From Planctomycetota bacterium (GTDB lineage: Bacteria; Planctomycetota; JAJSAM01): a stretch of DNA of 64,000 nt. The stretch spans positions 124,001-188,000 of the forward strand of contig JAJSAM010000031.1 in NCBI GenBank assembly GCA_024274785.1. The letters run 5' to 3'. A program made the position numbers and the translations under genes. Below are positions 39,188 through 47,135 of this stretch, piece after piece; position 1 is the stretch's first letter; the number at the start of each line of letters is the position of its first letter. The notes under the pieces were generated by a model. It ran no database searches. It saw only the letters and a list, made by a program, of their open reading frames with translations, and was not told the DNA's origin.

Positions 39188-40596
39188 GTGAAGCCGAGGT
39201 CGGCGTCCGCGCGGGAGAGAGCCTGCTCTCCGCCCTGAACCGCAAGGGCCTGTTCGTCCACGCGGAGTGCGGCGGCGCGGGGCGATGCGACGGCTGCTTC
39301 GTGCGGGTGAACGGCAAGCGGCACCGTGCCTGCACCTTCACCACCACCGGAACCTACCGGATCTCCCGCGACCACCCGGTGGAACTCCGCCCGGCGATCC
39401 TGCCCGAACACCAGGCGACCGGACGGCGGCTCGGACTGGCGGTGGATCTCGGCACGACCACCGTGGGCGTCGCCCTGGTGGATCTCGAAACCGGGAAGAA
39501 CCTGGCCTCCGGCATCACCGCGAACGAGCAGCGGGTCTACGGGCAGGATGTCCTCTCCCGGCTGAACTTCGGCGTGGAACCCGAGCACCGGAAGCGCCTG
39601 GCCGAACTGGCGGCGCACACCGTCCGCGGCCTGGCCGCGAAGGTCATCGAAGATGCGGCCGCCTCGACACTCGACCTCGAAGAAGTGCTCCTCGCCGGAA
39701 ACTCCTCGATGACGCTGCTCCTGCTCGATCGGGATCCCACGGCTCTCGCCCGGGCTCCGTTTCGCGCCGGGCTGCGAGCGGAAGGTGCGCTCTCCGTCCC
39801 CTCCACCCACCTCGGCCTGCCGGACGGCGTCCGCGTCCGGTTCCTGCCGGCCATCGGCGGTCACGTGGGCAGCGACACCACCGCCGCGGCCCTGGCCTCC
39901 GGCATCATGAGCGGCGAACTCCCGGCCCTGCTCGTGGATCTCGGCACCAACGGCGAAGTGATGCTCGCGACCGAGGACGGCGCATGGGCCGCGTCGAGCG
40001 CGGCGGGCCCGGCGTTCGAGGGAGGGGGCGTCTCGAAGGGCTCCCCCGCCCGCCCGGGCGCCATCGAGCGGGTCCACGTCCGGGAGGGTGCGATCGTCGT
40101 GAACACGGTTGATGGCGGAGCGCCGGTCTCCTGGTGCGGTTCCGGAGTGGTGGAACTGCTCGCCGTGCTGCGTGACCTTTGCGATCTCGATTGGTCGGGA
40201 CGGCTGCTGCGGGAGAGGCCGCTGCCGGTGGCCTTCACCCAGGCGGACGTGCGGGAAGCGCAGTTGGCGAAGGGGGCGGTCGCCGCGGCGGTGCGGATCC
40301 TGCAGGACGAGGCGGGGGTGGAGTCCCGGGACCTGGCGCGAGTCGTACTCACCGGTGCCTTCGGCGGCCACGTCCCCACCGCCGCGGCCATCACGATCGG
40401 ACTGCTGCCCGGCGGCGTACCGGTGACCGCTCTGCCGGGCGGCGCCCTGCTCGGAGCGGCGGCCGGCATGCTCCCCGGGGCCGCACGGCACGCGCAGGAG
40501 ATCGTCGCGCGAACGCGGCACGTATCCCTCGCGGACCGGGACGACTTCGAGGAGGTCTTCGTCGATGCCCTCTCGCTCCGGGAGATGCCGCAATGA
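39184..40596 (+). CDS. Compact RACo-like corrinoid activator ([2Fe-2S] + ASKHA/DUF4445)
   Basis: The 470-residue protein has a short N-terminal ferredoxin-like segment with Cys29-x5-Cys35-x2-Cys38-x11-Cys50. An ASKHA ATPase domain with DLGTTTVGVALVD and DLGTNGE follows, and the C-terminal DUF4445 motifs GAFGGHVPT and LLPG are present. RACo/RamA-type proteins use ATP to reduce inactive Co(II) corrinoid to Co(I). Known members are about 600 residues or more, so this one is compact. TTG 39184 overlaps the previous stop in TTGA and has GGAGG five bases upstream, which fixes the start. Confidence 0.85.
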   Translation: MSEAEVGVRAGESLLSALNRKGLFVHAECGGAGRCDGCFVRVNGKRHRACTFTTTGTYRISRDHPVELRPAILPEHQATGRRLGLAVDLGTTTVGVALVDLETGKNLASGITANEQRVYGQDVLSRLNFGVEPEHRKRLAELAAHTVRGLAAKVIEDAAASTLDLEEVLLAGNSSMTLLLLDRDPTALARAPFRAGLRAEGALSVPSTHLGLPDGVRVRFLPAIGGHVGSDTTAAALASGIMSGELPALLVDLGTNGEVMLATEDGAWAASSAAGPAFEGGGVSKGSPARPGAIERVHVREGAIVVNTVDGGAPVSWCGSGVVELLAVLRDLCDLDWSGRLLRERPLPVAFTQADVREAQLAKGAVAAAVRILQDEAGVESRDLARVVLTGAFGGHVPTAAAITIGLLPGGVPVTALPGGALLGAAAGMLPGAARHAQEIVARTRHVSLADRDDFEEVFVDALSLREMPQ

Positions 40597-41741
40597 GTGC
40601 CCTCGAGCGATTGCGGGAGGCGCAGGCCCTCGCGGCCGAAGGGCGGCGGCGGGACATTGCCGATGGCCGCGAGGTCGTCGGGACCTTCTCGCCGCCGGTC
40701 CCTCCGCCGGAACTGATCGAGGCCGCCGGCGCGACCCCCTACCGGCTGCTCGAGAACCGCGGCCCGGACGCGGACCTGCGCGGGATGGGCGCCCTCGGGC
40801 GCGACACCTGCTCGTTCTGCCGGTCGGTCCTCGGCTCCGCGATCCTCGATCCCCCCCCGATCACCTGCATCGCTTCCGGCACGGTCTGCGACCGGCTGCG
40901 TCACATGACCGATGCCTGGCCGGCCGCGACCGGTCTGCCCCTTTACACCGTGGCCGTGCCCCGGACCAGGGAGGTCCCGGGCCAGGTGCCGGTGCTCGCC
41001 GAAGAGTTCCGCCTGTTCGCGAGCGAGATCTCGTCGCGCACGGGCACTCCCGTCACGAAGACTCGCTTGACCGAGGCCATCAAGCGGGGCAATCGATGCC
41101 GCGAAGTCCTCACCGCTCTCGACGAGCTTCGACGCGAAAGCCCTCCCCGGCTCAGTGGCGGCGAGTTCCTCGATGTGGTCCGAGCCTCCCACGCCCTGTC
41201 CACCTCGGAGTTTCTCGAACTCGCCGACGGGTTGATCGCGAAGATCCGATCGAGGGAACCGATGAAACGCCGGCCGGTCCGTATCCTGCTCGTCGGTCCG
41301 ACCCTCACCGATGGGGACCGGGACGTCGTCCGGATGGCGGAGGTCGATTGCGGCGCCGCCATCGTTGGCGACCTGACCGACTCGGGTTCGCTCGGATACG
41401 GTGAACCGGTTTCCGAGGACCGCGATCCTTTCACCGCCCTGGCGGAGCAGGTCCTGGCGCACCCGATCCTCACGGCGCCGCTGAAACCATCCACCGCCTT
41501 CCGGGATGCGTTTCGGCGGGCCCTGCAGGATGGCCGGCCGGACGGCGTTGTTTACCGCGGCGTTCCGTTCTGCCGCCCGTTCAATTCGGAGGCGGTCCCC
41601 CTGCGCGAACTTTCCCCGGTGCCGTTTCTCGACCTGCGCGTCGAAGCCACCGGCGCCAGCGGACAGGTTCGCACCCGCCTCGGCGCATTCCTCGAAGCGA
41701 TCGAGGCGCGCCTGCACTTCGCCCGGGAGAACACCCGATGA
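40593..41741 (+). CDS. 2-hydroxyacyl-CoA dehydratase / BcrC-HgdB family protein, small subunit
   Basis: A 382-residue protein with family hallmarks: an N-terminal helix, PPELIEAAGATPYRL, and the cysteine-rich cluster-binding segment with Cys73-x2-Cys76 (DTCSFCRS), Cys92 and Cys99. A further Cys lies in FCRPFNSE. Relatives carry [4Fe-4S] or double-cubane clusters and take electrons from an ATP-dependent activase. Its size matches BcrC. No substrate CoA enzyme is nearby, so reduction of another compound or of the corrinoid is possible. The ATG is in an ATGA overlap. Confidence 0.82.
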   Translation: MSALERLREAQALAAEGRRRDIADGREVVGTFSPPVPPPELIEAAGATPYRLLENRGPDADLRGMGALGRDTCSFCRSVLGSAILDPPPITCIASGTVCDRLRHMTDAWPAATGLPLYTVAVPRTREVPGQVPVLAEEFRLFASEISSRTGTPVTKTRLTEAIKRGNRCREVLTALDELRRESPPRLSGGEFLDVVRASHALSTSEFLELADGLIAKIRSREPMKRRPVRILLVGPTLTDGDRDVVRMAEVDCGAAIVGDLTDSGSLGYGEPVSEDRDPFTALAEQVLAHPILTAPLKPSTAFRDAFRRALQDGRPDGVVYRGVPFCRPFNSEAVPLRELSPVPFLDLRVEATGASGQVRTRLGAFLEAIEARLHFARENTR

Positions 41742-43171
41742 GCGCTCTTGAACGGATCGACATCGGGACCTGGCAGCGACGGTTCCTCGACCTCGATCCC
41801 GATGAGGTCGCCGGCGTACACTACTTCCGCCATCTCGGACCGCGGGCTTTCAGCCGGTACTTCAAGCCGCCCTCGTCCTTCCTCGGCTACGGGTTCCGTC
41901 GATTGCGCCGCCTGCACTATGACCCGGATCCCCGGGCTCTCCGGCTCTTCTCCTTCATGCTGGAGGAGGGCGAACGTCTCTTCCGGGCCCGGCAATCGGG
42001 GATGCGGGTGGTCGGTCTGATGGGCGACTACGGGGCGGTGGCGCCGCTGCTCTTCGCCTTTCCGGACGTGACCGCGTTCTATCCGGACTTCTGCTACTGG
42101 ACCCCCTTCCTCACCGAGTCGGAGGTCCTCCTCGAGCGGGCGGAACGGCGGGGACTCGGCGCGGACACCTGCTATGTCCGGGCGGCGGTGGGCGCCTTCA
42201 CCTCCCAGGCGTACTGGCCCGAACCCGACCTCGTCGCGGCCTCCACCGGAGCCTCCTGCGACGATCTGGCGGCGGTGGCCCAGGTCGCGTTCGATGCCGG
42301 CACGAAGATGATGTTCCTGGAAATCCCCCAGCGAAAGGACCCGGCGCCCTGGCTCACCGCCACCAGGTTCATCTCGGTGGCGGGGCAGGCGCCGCGGCAG
42401 GCCGGACTCCTCGAGCGGCTCTGCGAGATCTACCGGGACTTTTTCGATCGGGCGGGAACAGCACTCGGAACCCCGGTCACGGAAGATCGGGTGGCCGGGT
42501 CGGTCGCTCGGTTCCGCGAGCTTCGCGCCGTCATCGCGGAGATCCGGACGCTGGTCGCCACCGCTCCCCTTTGCCCGCTGCCGGCGACCGAGGAGTTGCT
42601 CGTCCAGTTCGCGTCCACCCACGCTTACGGGGATCCGGCCGAGTGCCGGCGGATCCTCGACGGCGTCCTCGAACTGGTCCGGGAGCGATCGGAGCGCGGA
42701 GTCGGGTTCGGCCGGGAAGACGACGTCCGGCTCTACTGGGTCAACCCGCCGCCGGACCCGCTCTTGCACGTCCACGTGGAGCGGACCGGCGCGAGGGTCG
42801 TCGGCACGGAGTACCTGATCGCCAGCGCGCTGACACCGCTTTCGGAGGGCGACCCGGTCAAGTCCATCGCCCGGGCGTTTCTCACGGGATCGCTCCTCGG
42901 TTCCTCCGCGGCACGATCCGAGACAATCGTCGCCGGCATCCGGGAGACGAAGGCGGAGGGCGTCGTGATTTCGAACCTCTTCGGTTCGAGCCATTGCGGC
43001 GCGGAAACTCCGGTGATCCGCCGAGCGGTGGAGGAGAAGGCCGGCGTCCCGGTGCTGTCGTTCGATGTTCCGAAGCCGGCGCCGGGAGAGATCTCGTCCC
43101 AGGTCCAAAACCGCCTGGCGGCCTTCCTCGAAGCCATCCGTGCCCGGAGGGGTCGATGCGCGACGAGCTGA
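41738..43171 (+). CDS. 2-hydroxyacyl-CoA dehydratase / BcrB-HgdA family protein, large subunit
   Basis: A 477-residue partner of the preceding gene (ATGA overlap), larger and more divergent. Cys residues lie in FCYWTP, DTCYVR and SSHCGAETP. The C-terminal half keeps the family pattern LTGSLLGSS ... VVISNLFGSSHCGAE ... PVLSFDVPKPA. The pair therefore looks like a heterodimer of HgdAB or BcrBC type. The N-terminal 60 residues are family-specific. It overlaps the following gene by 16 bases. Confidence 0.8.
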   Translation: MSALERIDIGTWQRRFLDLDPDEVAGVHYFRHLGPRAFSRYFKPPSSFLGYGFRRLRRLHYDPDPRALRLFSFMLEEGERLFRARQSGMRVVGLMGDYGAVAPLLFAFPDVTAFYPDFCYWTPFLTESEVLLERAERRGLGADTCYVRAAVGAFTSQAYWPEPDLVAASTGASCDDLAAVAQVAFDAGTKMMFLEIPQRKDPAPWLTATRFISVAGQAPRQAGLLERLCEIYRDFFDRAGTALGTPVTEDRVAGSVARFRELRAVIAEIRTLVATAPLCPLPATEELLVQFASTHAYGDPAECRRILDGVLELVRERSERGVGFGREDDVRLYWVNPPPDPLLHVHVERTGARVVGTEYLIASALTPLSEGDPVKSIARAFLTGSLLGSSAARSETIVAGIRETKAEGVVISNLFGSSHCGAETPVIRRAVEEKAGVPVLSFDVPKPAPGEISSQVQNRLAAFLEAIRARRGRCATS

Positions 43172-44373
43172 CCGGCAACCGGATCATCCGGGATGAGATG
43201 ACGCCGCTCGAGCGTTTTTCCCTCCTCCTGATCGACGAGCAGCCGGACCGGGTGCTCACGGTGCCCCTGGTCACGGCTCATGCCGCCACCGCGGCGGGCC
43301 TGCGCCCCGGGGATTGCGTTCGCGACGGGGCACTCATGGCGCGGGCGCAGATCGAGGCCCAGGAACTCTATGGTCACGACGCCTACACCCTCTTCTCCGA
43401 TGTGGGCATCCTCGCGGAAGCGATGGGCTCGACGTATCACCACGCGCCAGATGCCATCCCGATCCTCGATCGGCCGGTGGTGCGCGATTTGGCGGACCTG
43501 GCAAGACTACGCGTGCCGGAGCTCTCCGCGGGCCGCCTGCCGGTCTATCTCGAGGCTACGGAGATCCTGCACCGCTCCCGGGGTGATCGGATCCCGGTGT
43601 TCTGTTTCGTACCCGCCCCCTTTACCACCGCCGCCGCCCTCCGGGGAGTCGAGGACTTCCTGGTGGACACGATCACCGATCCGGATCTGGCCGATCAACT
43701 GCTGCTCGCGGCGGAACGCGCGGCCGTTCCCCTGCTCGACGAACTCGTGCTGCGCGGGGCACTCCCGGTGCTCGTGGATCCCCTGGCCTCCGCGAGCGTG
43801 GCATCGCCCGCGACCTACCGGAGGTATGCCCTCCCCGGCACGAAGCGCCTGATCGACCGCCTGCATCGCCTCGACCTCGATGTGACGTTGCATGTCTGCG
43901 GCGAGGTCGCCCCGATCCTCGAGGATCTCGCGGCGACGGGCGCGGACCTGCTCTCCTTCGACCAGGTCCCGATCGCCGCGGCACGGGAGAGCATCGGCGA
44001 CCGGGTCCGGCTGGTGGGCAACGTCTCCCCGCAGATCCTCCTCCGGGGGGACCGGGAGGAAATCCGGGCGGTGACGGCGGCGGCGGTGCGCGAGGGCACT
44101 CGCAATCCGAAGGGTTTCGTGCTCTCCACGGGCTGTGAATTGCCGATCCGGACCGCAAAGGAAAGCGTGCTCGCCTTCATGGAAGCAGCACAACGAGGCC
44201 CAGCCGCAATGGAGGGTCGACCTCCGGGCGACCGTGCTGGCAGTCCGGCAGCGTCATGTAGAATCTGCGAGCGCCGTGAAGATTCTGAACGTCAGTACTA
44301 CAGGGAGTGCCCGCATGATCACCCTGGGAGTGGACCTCGGATCCCGAACGACGAAGGCCGTCCTGCGCAGTGA
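43156..44373 (+). CDS. UroD-fold corrinoid methyltransferase (MtaA/CmuA family), copy 2
   Basis: A 405-residue UroD-fold protein. His246-x-Cys248 (LHVCGEVAPIL) and Cys327 (LSTGCELP) form the expected metal-binding triad. The sequence is close to the common MtaA/MtbA pattern, including YGHDAYTLFSD and LVGNVSPQILLRG. ATG 43156 has GGAGG five bases upstream inside the end of the previous gene. The last 50-60 residues (after about 350) are low-complexity, match nothing I know, and overlap the activase gene by 59 bases. They may be an unselected extension caused by loss of an earlier stop. Confidence 0.88.
   Translation: MRDELTGNRIIRDEMTPLERFSLLLIDEQPDRVLTVPLVTAHAATAAGLRPGDCVRDGALMARAQIEAQELYGHDAYTLFSDVGILAEAMGSTYHHAPDAIPILDRPVVRDLADLARLRVPELSAGRLPVYLEATEILHRSRGDRIPVFCFVPAPFTTAAALRGVEDFLVDTITDPDLADQLLLAAERAAVPLLDELVLRGALPVLVDPLASASVASPATYRRYALPGTKRLIDRLHRLDLDVTLHVCGEVAPILEDLAATGADLLSFDQVPIAAARESIGDRVRLVGNVSPQILLRGDREEIRAVTAAAVREGTRNPKGFVLSTGCELPIRTAKESVLAFMEAAQRGPAAMEGRPPGDRAGSPAASCRICERREDSERQYYRECPHDHPGSGPRIPNDEGRPAQ
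44237..44264 (+). promoter_or_regulatory. Possible internal promoter before the activase gene
   Basis: CTGGCA and TAGAAT are 16 bases apart inside the tail of the second UroD-fold gene, about 50 bases before the activase start. The -35 match is poor. Confidence 0.25.
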
Positions 44374-45082
44374 CGGGGAGATCCTCGCGCGGCGGATCCT
44401 CATGACCGGCTGGGCCCCCGCCGGCGCCGCCATGTCCGCTCGCGCGGCGGTGGTGGCCGATGCCGGCCTCGCGCCGGACGACGTGGAGGCCACGGTGGCC
44501 ACCGGTTACGGGCGGGTCACGGTTCCCTTTCCGGCGAAGACGGTCACCGAGATCACCTGCCACGCCGCGGGTGCGGCCAGCGTCCTTCCCAGGGTGCGCA
44601 CCGTGATCGACGTCGGGGGCCAGGACTCCAAGGTCATCCGCATCGACCGGTTCGGCCTCGTCTCCGACTTCGCCATGAACGACCGGTGTGCCGCCGGAAC
44701 GGGACGGTTCCTCGAGTTCATGGCCCAGAGTCTCGAGGTCGAAATCGGCGCCTTCGCCCTGCTCGGAGCCAAAGGCCGGGAACCCGCGGACCTCTCCTCC
44801 ATCTGCACCGTGTTCGCCGAGTCCGAAGTACTCTCCCTCGTCGCCGAGGGGGCGGAGGTGTCGGACATCGTAGCCGGCATCCACCGGGCCATCTCCAGGC
44901 GCATCGTGACCCTGGCGCAAGGCGTCGGCCTGGTCCCCCCCGTGGCCATGACCGGCGGTGGCGCCCTGAACCCCGGCCTGCGCCACCACCTGGCCCAACT
45001 GCTGGGAACCGAAATCCTGATTCCCCCCCATCCCCAGACAATGGGCGCGGAAGGCGCCGCGATCATCGCCGGCCGCGAGTGA
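44315..45082 (+). CDS. ATP-dependent activase of the HgdC / BcrA-BcrD / DCCP-reductase family
   Basis: A 255-residue BadF/BadG ASKHA protein with GVDLGSRTTKAVL (5-17) and DVGGQDSKVI (99-108). The two cysteines that hold an inter-subunit [4Fe-4S] cluster are Cys125 (NDRCAAGTG) and Cys164 (SICTVFAESE). A homodimer would use ATP hydrolysis to fire low-potential electrons into the dehydratase-like pair. ATG 44315 has GGGAG seven bases upstream. It ends the main operon; a 203-base gap follows. Confidence 0.93.
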   Translation: MITLGVDLGSRTTKAVLRSDGEILARRILMTGWAPAGAAMSARAAVVADAGLAPDDVEATVATGYGRVTVPFPAKTVTEITCHAAGAASVLPRVRTVIDVGGQDSKVIRIDRFGLVSDFAMNDRCAAGTGRFLEFMAQSLEVEIGAFALLGAKGREPADLSSICTVFAESEVLSLVAEGAEVSDIVAGIHRAISRRIVTLAQGVGLVPPVAMTGGGALNPGLRHHLAQLLGTEILIPPHPQTMGAEGAAIIAGRE

Positions 45083-45213
45083 AACAACCGACCAACCCGA
45101 TCGGAGTGGCGGTCGCGGCGCATCGCGGCGTCAGAGTTCCCCGGAGATGGGAAGGGCAGGGGCGAACATCTTCCCGGCATCTTTGGCGCGGCCCCCCGGA
45201 GATGGCTCGCGCA

Positions 45214-45239
45214 ACATATGCACATCGAGACATATGCAC
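45214..45239. repeat. Direct repeat of ACATATGCAC upstream of the GntR gene
   Basis: Two identical copies of ACATATGCAC start 16 bases apart (45214-45223 and 45230-45239), about 30 bases upstream of the palindrome. They may be binding sites for a second regulator. Confidence 0.4.
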
Positions 45240-45267
45240 TCACGATTTTCCTGGTCCCCTCCGATGC

Positions 45268-45279
45268 ATTGTATACAAT
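45268..45279. promoter_or_regulatory. GntR-type operator overlapping the -10 region
   Basis: ATTGTATACAAT is a perfect 12-base palindrome and fits the TTGTATACAA-type sites of FadR/VanR-class GntR proteins. It contains the -10-like TACAAT (45274-45279), six bases before the regulator ATG, so binding should block transcription of the regulator (autorepression). Confidence 0.7.
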
Positions 45280-45285
45280 AGAGGG

Positions 45286-45972
45286 ATGAGCTCCCCGGTA
45301 GCCCGAAAACGCACCATCTCCGAGGACGTCTACCGCGCGCTGAAGCGAGACGTGCTCACGCTCGCGCATGCGCCCGGGGCTCCGCTCAAGGAGCACGAAC
45401 TGGCGGATCGATACGGGTCGAGTCGCGTCCCGGTTCGGGAGGCCTGCCGCCGGCTGCAGCAGGAAGGGCTCGTCGATTCGATTCCCTACAAGGGCTACTT
45501 CGCCCGGCGGATCTCCGTCGAGGAGATCGCGGACTCCTTCGAGTTGCGCCTGGTACTCGAGAGCCACGCCGTCGTGCTCGCGGTGGAGCGGGCCGGCGAC
45601 GACCAGATCGCGGAACTCAAAGCACTGGCAGACGCGGAGTACACCCGCGAGGACTGGCCTTCTTACGCGGCGTTCCTCGAAAAGAACCGGGAGTACCACC
45701 TGGCGGTGGCCCGAATGACGGGAAACAAGCAACTCTTCCAGGTTCTCCGGGACCTCATCGAACGGATACAGCGCTTCTTCTTTCTGGGCCTCGACCTCGG
45801 CGATTTCGGCGCCGAGATGCGGAAGGAACACGAGGCGCTCACCGCCGCGCTCCTGGCGAGGGACGGAGAGGCGGCGGCGCAATGTGTGCGGGAGCAGATC
45901 AGGAGTTCCCGGGATCGAATCATGAAGGCGCTGGGCAAGGAGGGGGCCGACCTCGTCGGCAAAGGGCAATGA
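45286..45972 (+). CDS. GntR family transcriptional regulator (FCD domain)
   Basis: The 228-residue protein has an N-terminal winged helix-turn-helix (LKEHELADRYGSSRVPVREACRRLQQEGLV) and a C-terminal all-helical FCD domain with a metal/acid-binding set of Asp/Glu/His residues (ELRLVLES, NREYHLAVARM, EHEALTAALLARD). It probably responds to a small carboxylate-type ligand from the adjacent pathway. The operator palindrome lies directly upstream. Its stop overlaps the next start in ATGA. Confidence 0.9.
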   Translation: MSSPVARKRTISEDVYRALKRDVLTLAHAPGAPLKEHELADRYGSSRVPVREACRRLQQEGLVDSIPYKGYFARRISVEEIADSFELRLVLESHAVVLAVERAGDDQIAELKALADAEYTREDWPSYAAFLEKNREYHLAVARMTGNKQLFQVLRDLIERIQRFFFLGLDLGDFGAEMRKEHEALTAALLARDGEAAAQCVREQIRSSRDRIMKALGKEGADLVGKGQ

Positions 45973-47135
45973 GTGACCTGGTCTATCTCGACAACGCGGC
46001 AACCGCTTTTCCCAAGCCTCCGGAAGTACTGAAGGCCATGACCGAGTTCTACGCCACTCGTGGAGTAAATCCCGGCCGGACCGGATTCGACCTCGCCGTC
46101 GAAGCCGAGGAGACCTTGCTCGGAGCGCGCCGTGCGCTGACCGCATTCTTCGGCGGAACAGATGCCAACCGCCTGGTCTTCGGCCACAACGTCACCGATG
46201 CCCTGAACAACCTGATCGACAGTGCCCTTTCACCCGGCGACCACGCGATCTCCACCTGCCTCGAGCACAACTCCGTTCTGCGACCGCTCTACTACCATCA
46301 GCGCGAGCGCGGCGTGGAGGTCGACTTCATCCCGTTCGATGCGGCCGGCTACGTCGACCCCGAGGACATCGCCGGCAAGATCAAGGACAACACGAAGCTG
46401 GTGGTGATGAACCACGGCAGTAACGTGATCGGCACCATCCAACCGGTCGCCGAGGTCGGGCGGATCTGCCGCGAGAAAGGCGTGCTCTTCGCGGTCGATG
46501 CGGCCCAGACCGCGGGCCTCATCCCGATCGATGTCGGCGAAATGAACATCGACGTGCTCTGCTTTACCGGCCACAAGTCGCTGATGTGCCCCCCCGGCAC
46601 GGGTGGGATGTACATCGCCGAACACGTCGAGTTGATGCCGGTGCGCTCCGGGGGGACCGGAGTGAAGAGCGCCATGAAGAATCAGCCCCTCGATTACCCC
46701 TGGCGCTTCGAGTACGGCACGCTGAACCTCATGGGCATCGCCGGCCTGCTCGCCGGGCAGGAGTGGATCGCCGCCCACGGCGGAGTCGAGAAGATCTACG
46801 AGTACGAGATGAACCTCGCCCGGCGCCTTCGGAACGGTGTGGCCGGACTGGAGAACGTGACCTTCTACTGCGCGGACATGGAGCGCGATCACCTGCCGGT
46901 CTTCGTGTTCAACATCGACGGTATGGACGCCAGCCAGACCGGGACCATCCTCGACGTGGACTACGACGTCATCACCCGGACCGGCCTGCACTGCGCACCG
47001 CTCGTCCACGAGGGCATCGGCACCACCAAACAGAACGGCACGGTGCGATTCTCGGTTGGAGCATTCAACACCGAGCAGCACATCGACACCGCGATCAATG
47101 CGCTGTCGGAGATCGCCGCCTACGCCATGACCTGA
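45969..47135 (+). CDS. Cysteine desulfurase-like aminotransferase, class V
   Basis: A 388-residue PLP enzyme with YLDNAATAFPKP at the N-terminus, the PLP-binding Lys in CFTGHKSLMCPPGTGG, and the cysteine-desulfurase-type RTGLHCAP loop carrying a candidate catalytic Cys. The overall pattern resembles the group typified by Enterococcus EF2568. It could deliver sulfur for the Fe-S clusters encoded just upstream. It is co-translated with the GntR gene. Its end overlaps the convergent glycosyltransferase gene by 41 bases. Confidence 0.9.
   Translation: MSDLVYLDNAATAFPKPPEVLKAMTEFYATRGVNPGRTGFDLAVEAEETLLGARRALTAFFGGTDANRLVFGHNVTDALNNLIDSALSPGDHAISTCLEHNSVLRPLYYHQRERGVEVDFIPFDAAGYVDPEDIAGKIKDNTKLVVMNHGSNVIGTIQPVAEVGRICREKGVLFAVDAAQTAGLIPIDVGEMNIDVLCFTGHKSLMCPPGTGGMYIAEHVELMPVRSGGTGVKSAMKNQPLDYPWRFEYGTLNLMGIAGLLAGQEWIAAHGGVEKIYEYEMNLARRLRNGVAGLENVTFYCADMERDHLPVFVFNIDGMDASQTGTILDVDYDVITRTGLHCAPLVHEGIGTTKQNGTVRFSVGAFNTEQHIDTAINALSEIAAYAMT

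Noticed and set aside
38204-44373. UroD-fold genes as haem-synthesis uroporphyrinogen decarboxylases
   Set aside because: Both carry the His-x-Cys...Cys metal triad of MtaA/CmuA methyltransferases and sit with a corrinoid protein.
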